Source of the DNA: G965197715 sp965247615
GTDB lineage: Bacteria; Chloroflexota; Dehalococcoidia; Lucifugimonadales; UBA1127
Assembly: GCA_965247615.1 (NCBI GenBank)
Contig: OZ252022.1
Location: 1,984,001 to 2,048,000 of the forward strand
Direction of reading: 5' to 3'
DNA: 64,000 nt
Position 1 is the first letter of the stretch. Each line of letters opens with the position of its first letter. The notes under the pieces were generated by a model. It was not told the DNA's origin. It worked only from the letters and a program-made list of their open reading frames with translations, and searched no databases. Shown here one piece after another: positions 7,772 to 15,193 of this stretch. The position numbers and the translations under genes were made by a program.

Positions 7772-8956
7772 CTACAGGTCCAGGTCATAGATCCTGATGG
7801 CGTTGTCCCGGCCCAGCTTCCTCATGAGGCTGGGAGGGAAGCCCTCGCAGTTTTCCTGGATGACCTCCTCCGAGTGCGGCCAGGTGGTTACGTGGTGCGG
7901 GTAGTCGGTCCCGAACATGAAGTTGTCCTCACCGTACATGGGCGTGGTGAGGACGCCAGCCCGGTCATCCTCGAAGCTGAAGACGATGTTGTCGCGGAAA
8001 TACTCGCTGGGCAGCCGCTTGTAGAGGTTCCTTTCGGGGTCGTAGAGGCTGCCCCGCGCCAGCGTGTAGTCGAGCCGTTGCAGCAGGCCCGCCACCCAGT
8101 GGCACTTGAACTCCGTGCACGCCAGCTTGAGCTTGGGGTGGCGATCGAACACGCCGGATAAGAGCAGGTTGCTTATGGCCTCCAGGGCGGGCGCCTGCTG
8201 GGAGCCACCGATGATCTGGGCGCGCGGGTCCTGCTGCCGCGGCCCCTCCACGTGGACGCGCTTCTGGTTCTGGCTGGAGTTGGAGTGTACGTTCAGCACC
8301 AGGCCCGTGTCCTCCGCCGCCGCCCAGAGGGGTTCGTAAACCGGCTCGAAGTAGCCGCTGCCGATGATCTGGGTGGGGATCTGGACGGTCTTGACACCGG
8401 CCTTGGCGTACTCGTACAGGTCGGTAACGGCCAGCTCGACGTCGAGCACGGAGATCAGGGGCACCGGAAACAGGCGCTTGGGCGCATAGCTGGCAAAGTC
8501 GAGCAGCCACTCGTTGTAGGAGCGGAGGATGGCCCGTTGGAACCTGGCGTCGGTCTGGGTGTAGTTGTAGCGGGTTGGGCTGGAGAAGAGGAGCGCCGCC
8601 TCAACGCCGTCCATGTCCATGTTCTGCAAGTAGGCCTCGGGTTCCCAGCCGCCCGGGAAGTCTTCATACCGGAAGGTCTCGTTGAACTCCTGGATGGTCC
8701 TCCTGTACTCCTCGGAGTCCATCTGCACGCTCACGTTCGTAATGCCCGCGGGCTTGTCGACGACGAGGCCCAGGCAGTAATACGCGGCGCGGACGGGCGG
8801 TATCCCATCGACGATGATCCACAGCCCTTTGCCCAGCTCAGGCGGGTCCTCCACGATGTGCGGGGCCCGGTCGCCGTACTCGTGCTGCACCCGCTCCCAG
8901 GCCTTCGGGTGCTCTGCCATGTGGCTGTCGGACGATATCAGCTTGAAGTCGATCAT
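7772..8956 (-). CDS. Amidohydrolase-2 family metal-dependent hydrolase/decarboxylase
   Basis: This 394-aa TIM-barrel protein belongs to the amidohydrolase family of aminocarboxymuconate-semialdehyde decarboxylase relatives. The N-terminal metal motif is SDSHMAEHP, the barrel His is in LNVHSNSSQN, and the C-terminal metal Asp lies in FGTDYPHHVTTWPHSEEV. The family removes a carboxyl group or hydrolyses C-N bonds on aromatic-derived intermediates. The ATG at 8956 has an AAGGAGGAGG ribosome site. A single-domain VOC protein lies about 115 bp upstream on the same strand and could be co-transcribed. It is one of three divergent amidohydrolases in this window (others at 13384 and 40877). The substrate cannot be deduced. 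Confidence 0.92.
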   Translation of the reverse strand: MIDFKLISSDSHMAEHPKAWERVQHEYGDRAPHIVEDPPELGKGLWIIVDGIPPVRAAYYCLGLVVDKPAGITNVSVQMDSEEYRRTIQEFNETFRYEDFPGGWEPEAYLQNMDMDGVEAALLFSSPTRYNYTQTDARFQRAILRSYNEWLLDFASYAPKRLFPVPLISVLDVELAVTDLYEYAKAGVKTVQIPTQIIGSGYFEPVYEPLWAAAEDTGLVLNVHSNSSQNQKRVHVEGPRQQDPRAQIIGGSQQAPALEAISNLLLSGVFDRHPKLKLACTEFKCHWVAGLLQRLDYTLARGSLYDPERNLYKRLPSEYFRDNIVFSFEDDRAGVLTTPMYGEDNFMFGTDYPHHVTTWPHSEEVIQENCEGFPPSLMRKLGRDNAIRIYDLDL

Positions 8957-9072
8957 GATCCTCCTCCTTGCGTCGCTCCAAAGTCTTCACCTCGGCGTTG
9001 GGCGGAAGCCCGCCGTCTCGCCCGCATCGCTGACCGCGGCCCCGCCACTCTCTGCCGCGACGGCACGTGTGA

Positions 9073-9444
9073 TCACACGTGCTGGTCCACCAGGACTGGG
9101 TTGCCGTCCGGGTCCACGGCCACAAAGCTGTCCGGTCCCGTGCCGCTCTCATCCGCTTCGCTGACCAGGCTCACGCCGTCCGCCTTCAACCGCCGCTGAA
9201 GCTCACGCACGTCGGTAAATCTCTCAAGGGGTTCGGCGTTGCCGTCCCAGCCTGGATTGAAGGTGAGGATGTTCTTGTCGAACATGCCCTGGAAGATGCC
9301 TATGGTCGTATCACCGTTGCGGAGGATCTGCCAGTTCTGCGAAGCGTCACCCCCGACGACCTCAAACCCAAACTTTGCATAGAACGCCCGTGAAGCTGCA
9401 AGGTCCTCTACGGCCAGGCTAATCGAGAAGGCGCCGAGCTCCAT
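9073..9444 (-). CDS. Single-domain VOC/glyoxalase-like protein
   Basis: This 123-aa protein forms one VOC module (MELGAFSISLAVEDLAASRA to FVAVDPDGNPVLVDQHV). The AFYAKFGFEVVGG and VDPDGNPV segments are typical of glyoxalase/bleomycin-resistance-like proteins. Start ATG 9444 is chosen because GGAGGAG lies just upstream; the frame continues to 9576 but the extension is not protein-like. Ligand residues are only partly conserved (no N-terminal His), so a binding or resistance role is as likely as glyoxalase activity. It lies upstream of the amidohydrolase on the same strand. Confidence 0.82.
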   Translation of the reverse strand: MELGAFSISLAVEDLAASRAFYAKFGFEVVGGDASQNWQILRNGDTTIGIFQGMFDKNILTFNPGWDGNAEPLERFTDVRELQRRLKADGVSLVSEADESGTGPDSFVAVDPDGNPVLVDQHV

Positions 9445-9733
9445 GTCCTGCTCCTCCAACTGTGTTCGAGAGGGCAGTCCGGCGGAGCATTCCCGCCGTC
9501 GCCCATCCTGACCGTCGTCAACCTGCTCCATCCGATCCGGCCCCGCAGGCACCCAGTATACTATGAGCCTGGCCACTGTAGACCCGACCGAGCTGCCCGC
9601 TTCTCGGCCTAGGACCGACTTCAGCGGCTATTCCCGGTCCCGTTCCGCGTTTCCGCTCCCGTGTATGCTATGCTGCGTGCAAACTCCATCCGCATCGCCA
9701 TTGGCGGTGAACGGGTGAACCGGAGCGCCGGAC

Positions 9734-10171
9734 ATGAATTGCCCCCGCTGCAACGTTGCGCTGGACGGACACAAGTACCGCGACCTGGAAGTCGATCACT
9801 GCCCGAATTGCCGGGGCCTGTGGCTGGACTTCGACGAAATGGACCTGCTGGAGGACAGCGCCAACAAGGAGGAGGTGCTGAAGGGGACCCGCGACTACGC
9901 CCGCCGGCCGGGAGACCTTCCTTGCCCCCACTGCGACGCCCTGATGGACGTCTTCAACTACCGCGCCTATAACCTCCCCATTGAACACTGCCCCAACAAC
10001 CACGGCTACTGGCTGGACAAGGGCGAGGAAGATCGCGTGCTCGAGCTAATGAAGCAGCGCGCCCACGACCTCCGCCGCTCCGAGTCTGCCGAGGTGCAAT
10101 GGGCCCGCTTTATGGAACGCGGGGCCAAACGCGGCGGCCTCCTGGACCGCATCAAAGACCTGTTCACGTAG
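9734..10171 (+). CDS. Zinc-ribbon (zf-TFIIB-like) protein
   Basis: This 145-aa soluble protein has two TFIIB-type zinc ribbons. The first is MNCPRCNVAL…DHCPNCRGLWLD (residues 2-5 and about 23-26). The second is LPCPHCDALMD…EHCPNNHGYWLDKGE, in which the last cysteine is replaced by Asn or His, so the site is modified. The conserved G-x-W-L-D after each ribbon is characteristic of this family. The C-terminal third is charged and helical (ELMKQRAHDLRRSE). The function of these small proteins is unknown; nucleic-acid or protein binding is usually assumed. It starts at the ATG after GCGCCGGAC and appears monocistronic. Confidence 0.88.
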   Translation: MNCPRCNVALDGHKYRDLEVDHCPNCRGLWLDFDEMDLLEDSANKEEVLKGTRDYARRPGDLPCPHCDALMDVFNYRAYNLPIEHCPNNHGYWLDKGEEDRVLELMKQRAHDLRRSESAEVQWARFMERGAKRGGLLDRIKDLFT

Positions 10172-10478
10172 CCTAGCCGGCGAGCCAACCCCCCACGCGG
10201 CCGCACTGGCGCCCGCCCTCGGCGTCGTCCACGTGCTGGCGGGCGACGCCGCAGCCGTTGGCCTTGGCGTAGTTGCGGAGCGCCCTAGACCGTGCGGCCA
10301 CGGAGAGGTCCACATCCTAGGGAACCTCTGAACTCGCCGGCCTCGGCCGGATTTGGTTGACAGTGCGGGGGTTGCAGCAGCATGCAACGCTGTGCCGGCG
10401 CGCCCATCGGGCTCGCGACGGTCCGCTCACGCCGATGGCGGGCCTCAAGCGCCCGATGGAGCGGCCCCGGTTGGCTCC

Positions 10479-10661
10479 TTGCCGGCCGTCGACTATCAGC
10501 AGGTTTGCGAGCCCCAGCCGCAGCGCCAGTCGCTGCGTGTTTTTCGCCAGGCCCCGGTAGCGCACCCTGGCGGAGTCAAAGCGCTGTTTCACCTACAGGA
10601 ACGGATGCTCCACCCTCGCCCACACCGACGACTTGCGCCGCCTCTACCACCGCTCCCGCAT
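10479..10661 (-). pseudogene. Relic of an IS5-family transposase C-terminus
   Basis: Read on the minus strand, this segment gives RRRKSSVWARVEHPFL, a TAG stop, then KQRFDSARVRYRGLAKNTQR and LALRLGLANLL, which match the conserved C-terminal region of IS5-type transposases. A second in-frame TAG lies further upstream in the same frame (…RERW-stop-RRRK). No catalytic N-terminal part or terminal repeats are seen. The element is long dead. The remaining flanks (10172-10478 and 10662-10825) contain nothing else I can support. Confidence 0.75.
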
Positions 10662-10825
10662 TCGCCGGCTCAAGCCGTCCGCCGCTCCCACTCCAGGAAG
10701 GACGGCCACGCCCTGCGTCCCCTCCGCAGGATACCGAAGCCACCCGGCAGTGTCCTATTGAGTGCGGCGGGCGTGCACAGGCGGGCGCAAACCACCACCG
10801 GCCCAAGTCCGCTCCCGGCCTACCT

Positions 10826-11063
10826 GAACAGCCCCCAGTCTGACGGCCTGAAGCTCGTGCCGAAGGAGATCCAGTCATCGCCGGCTGTGGAGGGAGAGCT
10901 GCCCGAGGACGGGCTGGCGGCCTACGGCGACGACCTGATGCTGGCCCCAGCCCGCAAGATCATGAGTGGCGCGGAGGAGGACGACGCCAAGACGCAGCAG
11001 TCGCAGTTCGCGCGGGCGGGGTTTCCGACGGAAGAGCCCGCGGCGGAGCCGGAAGCCGCCTAG
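10826..11063 (+). pseudogene. C-terminal fragment of a SNF2-type helicase (copy 1)
   Basis: The frame reads LKLVPKEIQSSPAVEGELPE then DGLAAYGDDLMLAPARKIMS, ending in an acidic tail and TAG/TAA context at 11063. The same ordered words (KLVAKNLRSSLAVEGELPED, LAAYGDD, MLAPARKI) occur at 26700-27212, where they follow an ARRSWRIGQTRPVKV motif typical of the last helicase motif of SNF2/HepA proteins. The fragment lacks every helicase motif and starts in unrelated sequence, so it is a remnant, although its tail is open and undamaged. Confidence 0.7.
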
Positions 11064-11384
11064 GCTACATGACCGGTTCACCTATCATCATCTACCTAAC
11101 CTGTTGACGATGGTGTGGCCGGATGGGATAGTCTGCTGCAGGTCAACAGTTCCCAGGAGCCTGACCCCGCCACCCTGGTCTCTACGTGAGCATCCAAAGC
11201 CAAAGGATTTTCCCACACTGATGCGGCCCTATGGAGCGCGGGAAGACTCTGCGCAGCGTTGCCCATCCGGCCCCAAGCCAGGAGTGAGCACGCACCTGGC
11301 AGGGCTCACATTCCGTACCTAGGAAGGCGACGATTGGGTTGACCGACCGCTGCGCGCAGAACGCAAACAGTCGGATGACAATAT
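11064..11384. other. Intergenic region upstream of NCS2 permease
   Basis: This stretch of 321 bp has no frame with protein-like composition or a ribosome site. It should contain the permease promoter. I see no clear riboswitch fold or repeat. Confidence 0.45.
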
Positions 11385-13154
11385 TTGTCTGGAACAACGC
11401 GGAGCCGGGAGCGGCCTTTGGCAACGGCGCAGATAAACAAGAACATTCTCTATGAGCCAAGTGAGAAGCCGCCTCACCCGGCGTCCCTTGGCCTCGGCTT
11501 CCAGGCAGTCATAGGTCTGCTGGCGGCGATGGCGGCGACCACGTCTATTGTCGCCCGGGCGGGCGGTCAATCCGAAAGCTACTTGGCGTGGATATTCTTT
11601 GCGGCGTTGGCAGTCTGTGGACTAGGCACTATTCTCCAGACTATCCGGTTCTGGCGATTCGGGTCAGGGTATGCGATCCCCGTAGTCAGCTCCTCCGCGT
11701 TCATAGCGATCTGCATCACTGCGCTCATAGCGAGCGGGCCTGCGATGTTGTCAAGCCTCATCGTCGTTTCCGCGCTGATACAGTTCGCACTGATCTCGCG
11801 GCTCTCGTTGTTGCGTCGGATTATCACGCCGGTAGTGGCCGGCACCGTTCTCATGTTGCTGGCGGCCACGGTCATGACGGTCGTGTTGGGCAGGTTGTCG
11901 GACGTGCCCGAGGGCACGGCGGGGGCTGCGGCTCCCGCCATCGCGGGAGCGACTCTCGCTTTTCTCTTGGGGTCCAGGCTGTTTGCCTCAAGCAGATGGC
12001 AGCAGTGGGCGCCGGTTGTCGGAATCCTGGTAGGCTGCGTGGTGGCGGTTCCATTCGGTGTGTATAACTTGCAGCAGGTGATTGAAGCTCCTTGGGTCGG
12101 CGTTCCCCCAAACGCATGGCCGGGATTCGATCTGAGCCTGAGTGCAACATTCTGGGGGCTCCTGCCGGGGTTCGTAATCGTGAACCTGGCAGGCAGCATC
12201 AACTCCATTAGCGACACGGTTGCTATTCAACAGGTCTCATGGCGCAGGCCCCGGGCCACCGATTTTCGCGTGGTCCAAGGCGCGCACAACCTCGTCGCGC
12301 TGACCAATCTGCTTGCCGCATTCCTAGGGACGTTGCCCAACATGGTAGGACAGGCCACCTCGGCGCGGGTCCTTATGACAGGGGTCGCCTCGCGTCGCGT
12401 CGGCGTGTACGGAGGGGCCATCCTGATAGCGGTGGCGTTCTCGCCCAAGCTGATAGAACTCATCATCGCGATTCCCCGCCCTGCTCTTGTGGCGTACATG
12501 ATTGTCACCTTGTCTCTGCTCTTCGTGCAGGGTATGAGGATTGTTTTCCAGGACGGGATAGATACGCGGAAGGCCACGGTAGTGGGGGTGTCTCTCTGGA
12601 TAGGAGTGGGCTTCCAGAACCAAGCAATCTTCTCAGACATTCTGAGCGGGACGTGGGGAGCACTGCTGGGCAACGGCATGACCACCGGCTCCGTCGCCGT
12701 CATTCTGCTCAGTATATTGATGGAATTGACCGCTCCGCGGCGCAGACGCCTGCATGTGGAGATGGACCAAGCCGCCCTGCCCAAGATTGACGCGTTCCTC
12801 AGTGAGTTTGCATCGAAGACCGGCTGGAACGAGGCGTCAGCCGACAGGCTGCGCTCAGCAGGCGAGGAGACGCTGTTGAGCCTGTTGCCGCAGGACGACG
12901 ACCATGCCGCCAACCGCAAGCAGCGCTTGACGGTAAGCGCACGCCACGCCGACGGGAAGATTGAGATGGAGTTCATCGCGACCTCGGAAGCGGAGAACCT
13001 CGAAGACAGGTTGGCGTACCTGAGCGATCAGCCTGAGGTCCAGGACGAGCGGGAGTATTCGTTCCGTCTGCTGCGGCATTTCGCGTCTTCCGTGCGGCAT
13101 CGCAAGTATCAAGACATAGACATCGTTGCCGTAGAGGTCGAAGGATCTCGGTAG
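11385..13154 (+). CDS. NCS2/SLC23-family permease with C-terminal kinase-like ATPase-like domain
   Basis: This is a 589-aa membrane transporter of the nucleobase/ascorbate (NCS2) family. The N-terminal NILYEPSEKPPHPASLGLGF matches the family start, and about 12-14 hydrophobic segments run to residue 445. The residues from about 445 (PRRRRLHVEMDQ) to 589 are soluble. Their layout resembles an RsbW-like histidine-kinase ATPase fold: RLRSAGEETLLSLL at the N-box position and REYSFRLLRHFASSVRHRKY near the end, but the N-box Asn and G-box glycines are missing. The TTG at 11385 is the longest start; TTG at 11418 with GGGAGCGG upstream is a good alternative. The neighbours are unrelated, and the substrate (purine, pyrimidine or other) is not readable. 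The gene looks less GC-rich than its surroundings. Confidence 0.88.
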   Translation: MSGTTRSRERPLATAQINKNILYEPSEKPPHPASLGLGFQAVIGLLAAMAATTSIVARAGGQSESYLAWIFFAALAVCGLGTILQTIRFWRFGSGYAIPVVSSSAFIAICITALIASGPAMLSSLIVVSALIQFALISRLSLLRRIITPVVAGTVLMLLAATVMTVVLGRLSDVPEGTAGAAAPAIAGATLAFLLGSRLFASSRWQQWAPVVGILVGCVVAVPFGVYNLQQVIEAPWVGVPPNAWPGFDLSLSATFWGLLPGFVIVNLAGSINSISDTVAIQQVSWRRPRATDFRVVQGAHNLVALTNLLAAFLGTLPNMVGQATSARVLMTGVASRRVGVYGGAILIAVAFSPKLIELIIAIPRPALVAYMIVTLSLLFVQGMRIVFQDGIDTRKATVVGVSLWIGVGFQNQAIFSDILSGTWGALLGNGMTTGSVAVILLSILMELTAPRRRRLHVEMDQAALPKIDAFLSEFASKTGWNEASADRLRSAGEETLLSLLPQDDDHAANRKQRLTVSARHADGKIEMEFIATSEAENLEDRLAYLSDQPEVQDEREYSFRLLRHFASSVRHRKYQDIDIVAVEVEGSR

Positions 13155-13168
13155 CGGCTGTTTTGAGA

Positions 13169-13194
13169 GCCATTACAGGAATGCCTGTGATGGC
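13169..13194 (+). terminator. Hairpin after the NCS2 gene
   Basis: GCCATTACAGG and CCTGTGATGGC form an 11-bp stem with one G-U pair and an AATG loop, 15 bp after the permease stop. There is no T-tract, so it is a possible but unproven terminator. Confidence 0.4.
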
Positions 13195-13383
13195 GGGGTG
13201 CCGCAAGCCCTCATTCCCAATTTGCCTCGCCCCTCCCTTCCGCCACAGGGTTGTACTACGAAGGTGCGCTGGGCCGCCGGCTCCCCCGATTGGAGCGTGT
13301 CGCCCGCGACAGGTCCTCCCAGGCCTCCTGGCGATTACGACCGTGCCACTACCCATTGTGAGCGTCCACAACAGGGGCCACAG

Positions 13384-14328
13384 CTAGAGGCCGAGTAGGC
13401 GCTCGGCGTTGCCGTGGTAGATGGCTTCACGCTCGGCGTCCGTGCAGTCTAGGCGCTCGACCATGCCGATGTGGCGGCCGTCGCCGAAGGGGTGGTCCGT
13501 TCCCAGGAGCATCCGATCGGCGCCCATGACGCGGTAGCAATGCGCCAGCGCCTCGTCATCGTGGGCGACGGTGTCTACGTAGAGCCGTTGGAAGTAGCCA
13601 CTTACCGGACGCACCGTGCCCTGTACGTTGGCGCGGATGCGCCCGCCCAGGTACGGGAGTATCCCCCCGACGTGCGGAACGATGAGCTGGAAGCCCGGCT
13701 CGTCGTCGAAGATGCCGCTCTGGATCAGGCGGGCCGTCGCCAGGCTGGTGTCGTAGATGAAGCCCATGCCTGACATGAGAGCGCCATCGAGGGCGGCGGT
13801 ATTCAGGGGCGACGTGGGGTGCATGTTCAACGGCACGCCCAGGGCCGCGATACGCCTGTAGACGGGCATGAGGTCCGGCGAGTCGAGGGGCCGCCCGTAG
13901 GTGTTCGAGAAGACCTGGAACCCTTTGAAACCGAGGGCGTTCACACATCGCTCGGCCTCCGCGATCGTCCGGTCCGGGTCGCCGAACCCCAGGCTCCCCC
14001 AAGCGGCGAACTTGCCCGGGTACTGCTCGACGACTCCGGCCAGGAAGTCGTTGATGCGTGTCGCCCAATCGTCGGCCTCCGCGCCGCCGAGGAGCTCGGG
14101 GCCGGGGATGCCGTGGCTGAGGACAGAGAAATCGATGCCCATGTCCTCCATTGCCCGGACCTTCGCCTCGACCTCCCGATGCCCGGGCGGCGACGCAATG
14201 CTGAAGGCCGGCGAGCAGGCCGTAATCAGCTGCCCGTCCTTGACGACCACGTTCGGAAACTCATTGCGAGTCGTCAGGTAGTCCGCAAAGTCCTGGAAGT
14301 ACGTGTGGGTGTGGATATCGATTCGCAT
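13384..14328 (-). CDS. Amidohydrolase family protein
   Basis: This 314-aa TIM-barrel hydrolase starts MRIDIHTHTYF, with the double-His metal motif at residues 5-7. Other ligands are in LNMHPTSPLN, IVPHVGGILPYLGG and LLGTDHPFGDG, a complete set for an amidohydrolase-2 or decarboxylase enzyme. The stop of the upstream msrB frame is only 6 bp away from this ATG, so the two are probably translated from one message. The protein is only distantly similar to the other two amidohydrolases here. The physiological substrate is unknown; the family acts on carboxylated or amide-bearing small molecules in the cytosol. Confidence 0.9.
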   Translation of the reverse strand: MRIDIHTHTYFQDFADYLTTRNEFPNVVVKDGQLITACSPAFSIASPPGHREVEAKVRAMEDMGIDFSVLSHGIPGPELLGGAEADDWATRINDFLAGVVEQYPGKFAAWGSLGFGDPDRTIAEAERCVNALGFKGFQVFSNTYGRPLDSPDLMPVYRRIAALGVPLNMHPTSPLNTAALDGALMSGMGFIYDTSLATARLIQSGIFDDEPGFQLIVPHVGGILPYLGGRIRANVQGTVRPVSGYFQRLYVDTVAHDDEALAHCYRVMGADRMLLGTDHPFGDGRHIGMVERLDCTDAEREAIYHGNAERLLGL

Positions 14329-14334
14329 GCCTTC

Positions 14335-14709
14335 CTACGCCTCCCCGGGGACGAACTTCATCGAGAGCGAGTTGACGCAGTGGCGCGCGTTGGTGGGGGT
14401 GAAGCCTTCGCCCATGAACACGTGGCCGAGGTGCCCGCCGCAGCCTGCGCACTCGATCTCGATGCGGAAGCCGTCGGGGTCCGGCAGGCGCTTCACTGCG
14501 CCCTCGATCTCCTGGTCGAACGCAGGCCACCCGCAGTGGGCGTCGAACTTATCGTCGGAGCGGTAGAGCTCGGCGTTGCAGCGGCGGCAGACGTAGACGC
14601 CCTTCTCGTAGAAGTCGTCGTACTCCCCGGTGAAGGGGGGCTCAGTGCCCTTGCGCTCGATGACATGTCGCTCTTTCGGGGTGAGCTGGTTGTAGGTCGG
14701 GCTTGTCAC
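14335..14709 (-). CDS. msrB: Peptide-methionine (R)-S-oxide reductase MsrB
   Basis: This 124-aa repair enzyme reduces the R-form of methionine sulfoxide in proteins. The four zinc cysteines appear as YVCRRCNAEL and IECAGCGGHLGHVF. The family signature CGWPAF is present, and the catalytic Cys lies in ARHCVNSLSMKF near the C-terminus. The GTG at 14709 is chosen as the start because CAGGAGG precedes it; the frame runs to 14760 but that extension is low-complexity. The length is normal for a stand-alone MsrB. It is the first gene of a likely pair with the downstream amidohydrolase, a functional combination without an obvious explanation. Confidence 0.95.
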   Translation of the reverse strand: MTSPTYNQLTPKERHVIERKGTEPPFTGEYDDFYEKGVYVCRRCNAELYRSDDKFDAHCGWPAFDQEIEGAVKRLPDPDGFRIEIECAGCGGHLGHVFMGEGFTPTNARHCVNSLSMKFVPGEA

Positions 14710-14893
14710 GATCGTCCTCCTGTGCAGGTTACGCGAACTCCGGCCGGACCTCGTGCTCAAAGCGTTCCCACTGGGACGCCTGGCCCCACGGCGCGAAGCG
14801 CACCATAGATTGTAACAGCCCCCGCGTCCGCGAACCCCCGGATGCGGCCTCCGCTCTCACGCCTCCCTACCCGCGCCGAGTTCGAGGTAGCCT

Positions 14894-15181
14894 TCAGCGC
14901 TCAGGCTGTGCGGGCTGCGCCCCCGTGAGCTCGTCGGGCAGCGCGTCGCGGACCGCGGCAAGGGCGTCTTCGCCGGCGGCGGCGGCTTCCAAAGCGCCTG
15001 CGGCCATTACCGCGGCAGCTTCCGCGTTCGTAACTCCCAGCTCCGAAGCCAATTCGCGCGCCGCACCGACCGCGGCGACGGCGGTTGCGCCGGGGTCGCC
15101 TCCTGACTCAACGGCGCCCTGCACCGCTCCGTAACCCGCTCCACGCAAGGACTGTTGAGCTGGCACCTGTTGACCTTCCAA
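14894..15181 (-). CDS. Small Ala/Gly-rich protein downstream of an MFS gene
   Basis: This frame of 95 aa begins with TTG only 12 bp after the stop of the large MFS transporter on the same strand. It is rich in Ala, Val, Gly and Glu (AAGALEAAAAGEDALAAV) and contains SELGVTNAEAAAVMAAGALE, which could form two amphipathic helices. Its composition and phrases such as GAVQGAV resemble the C-terminal extension of the MFS protein. It has no known domain. The start codon is weak and the ribosome site is not obvious, so it may be a real small protein or an out-of-frame relic of a longer transporter tail. Confidence 0.4.
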   Translation of the reverse strand: MEGQQVPAQQSLRGAGYGAVQGAVESGGDPGATAVAAVGAARELASELGVTNAEAAAVMAAGALEAAAAGEDALAAVRDALPDELTGAQPAQPER

Positions 15182-15193
15182 CGTGCGAATCGT

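Noticed and set aside
8252..9199. Plus-strand frame of 315 aa
   Set aside because: Antisense to the amidohydrolase and VOC genes; no recognisable protein features.
13819..14808. Plus-strand frame of 329 aa
   Set aside because: Antisense to the amidohydrolase and msrB genes, whose motifs are unambiguous.
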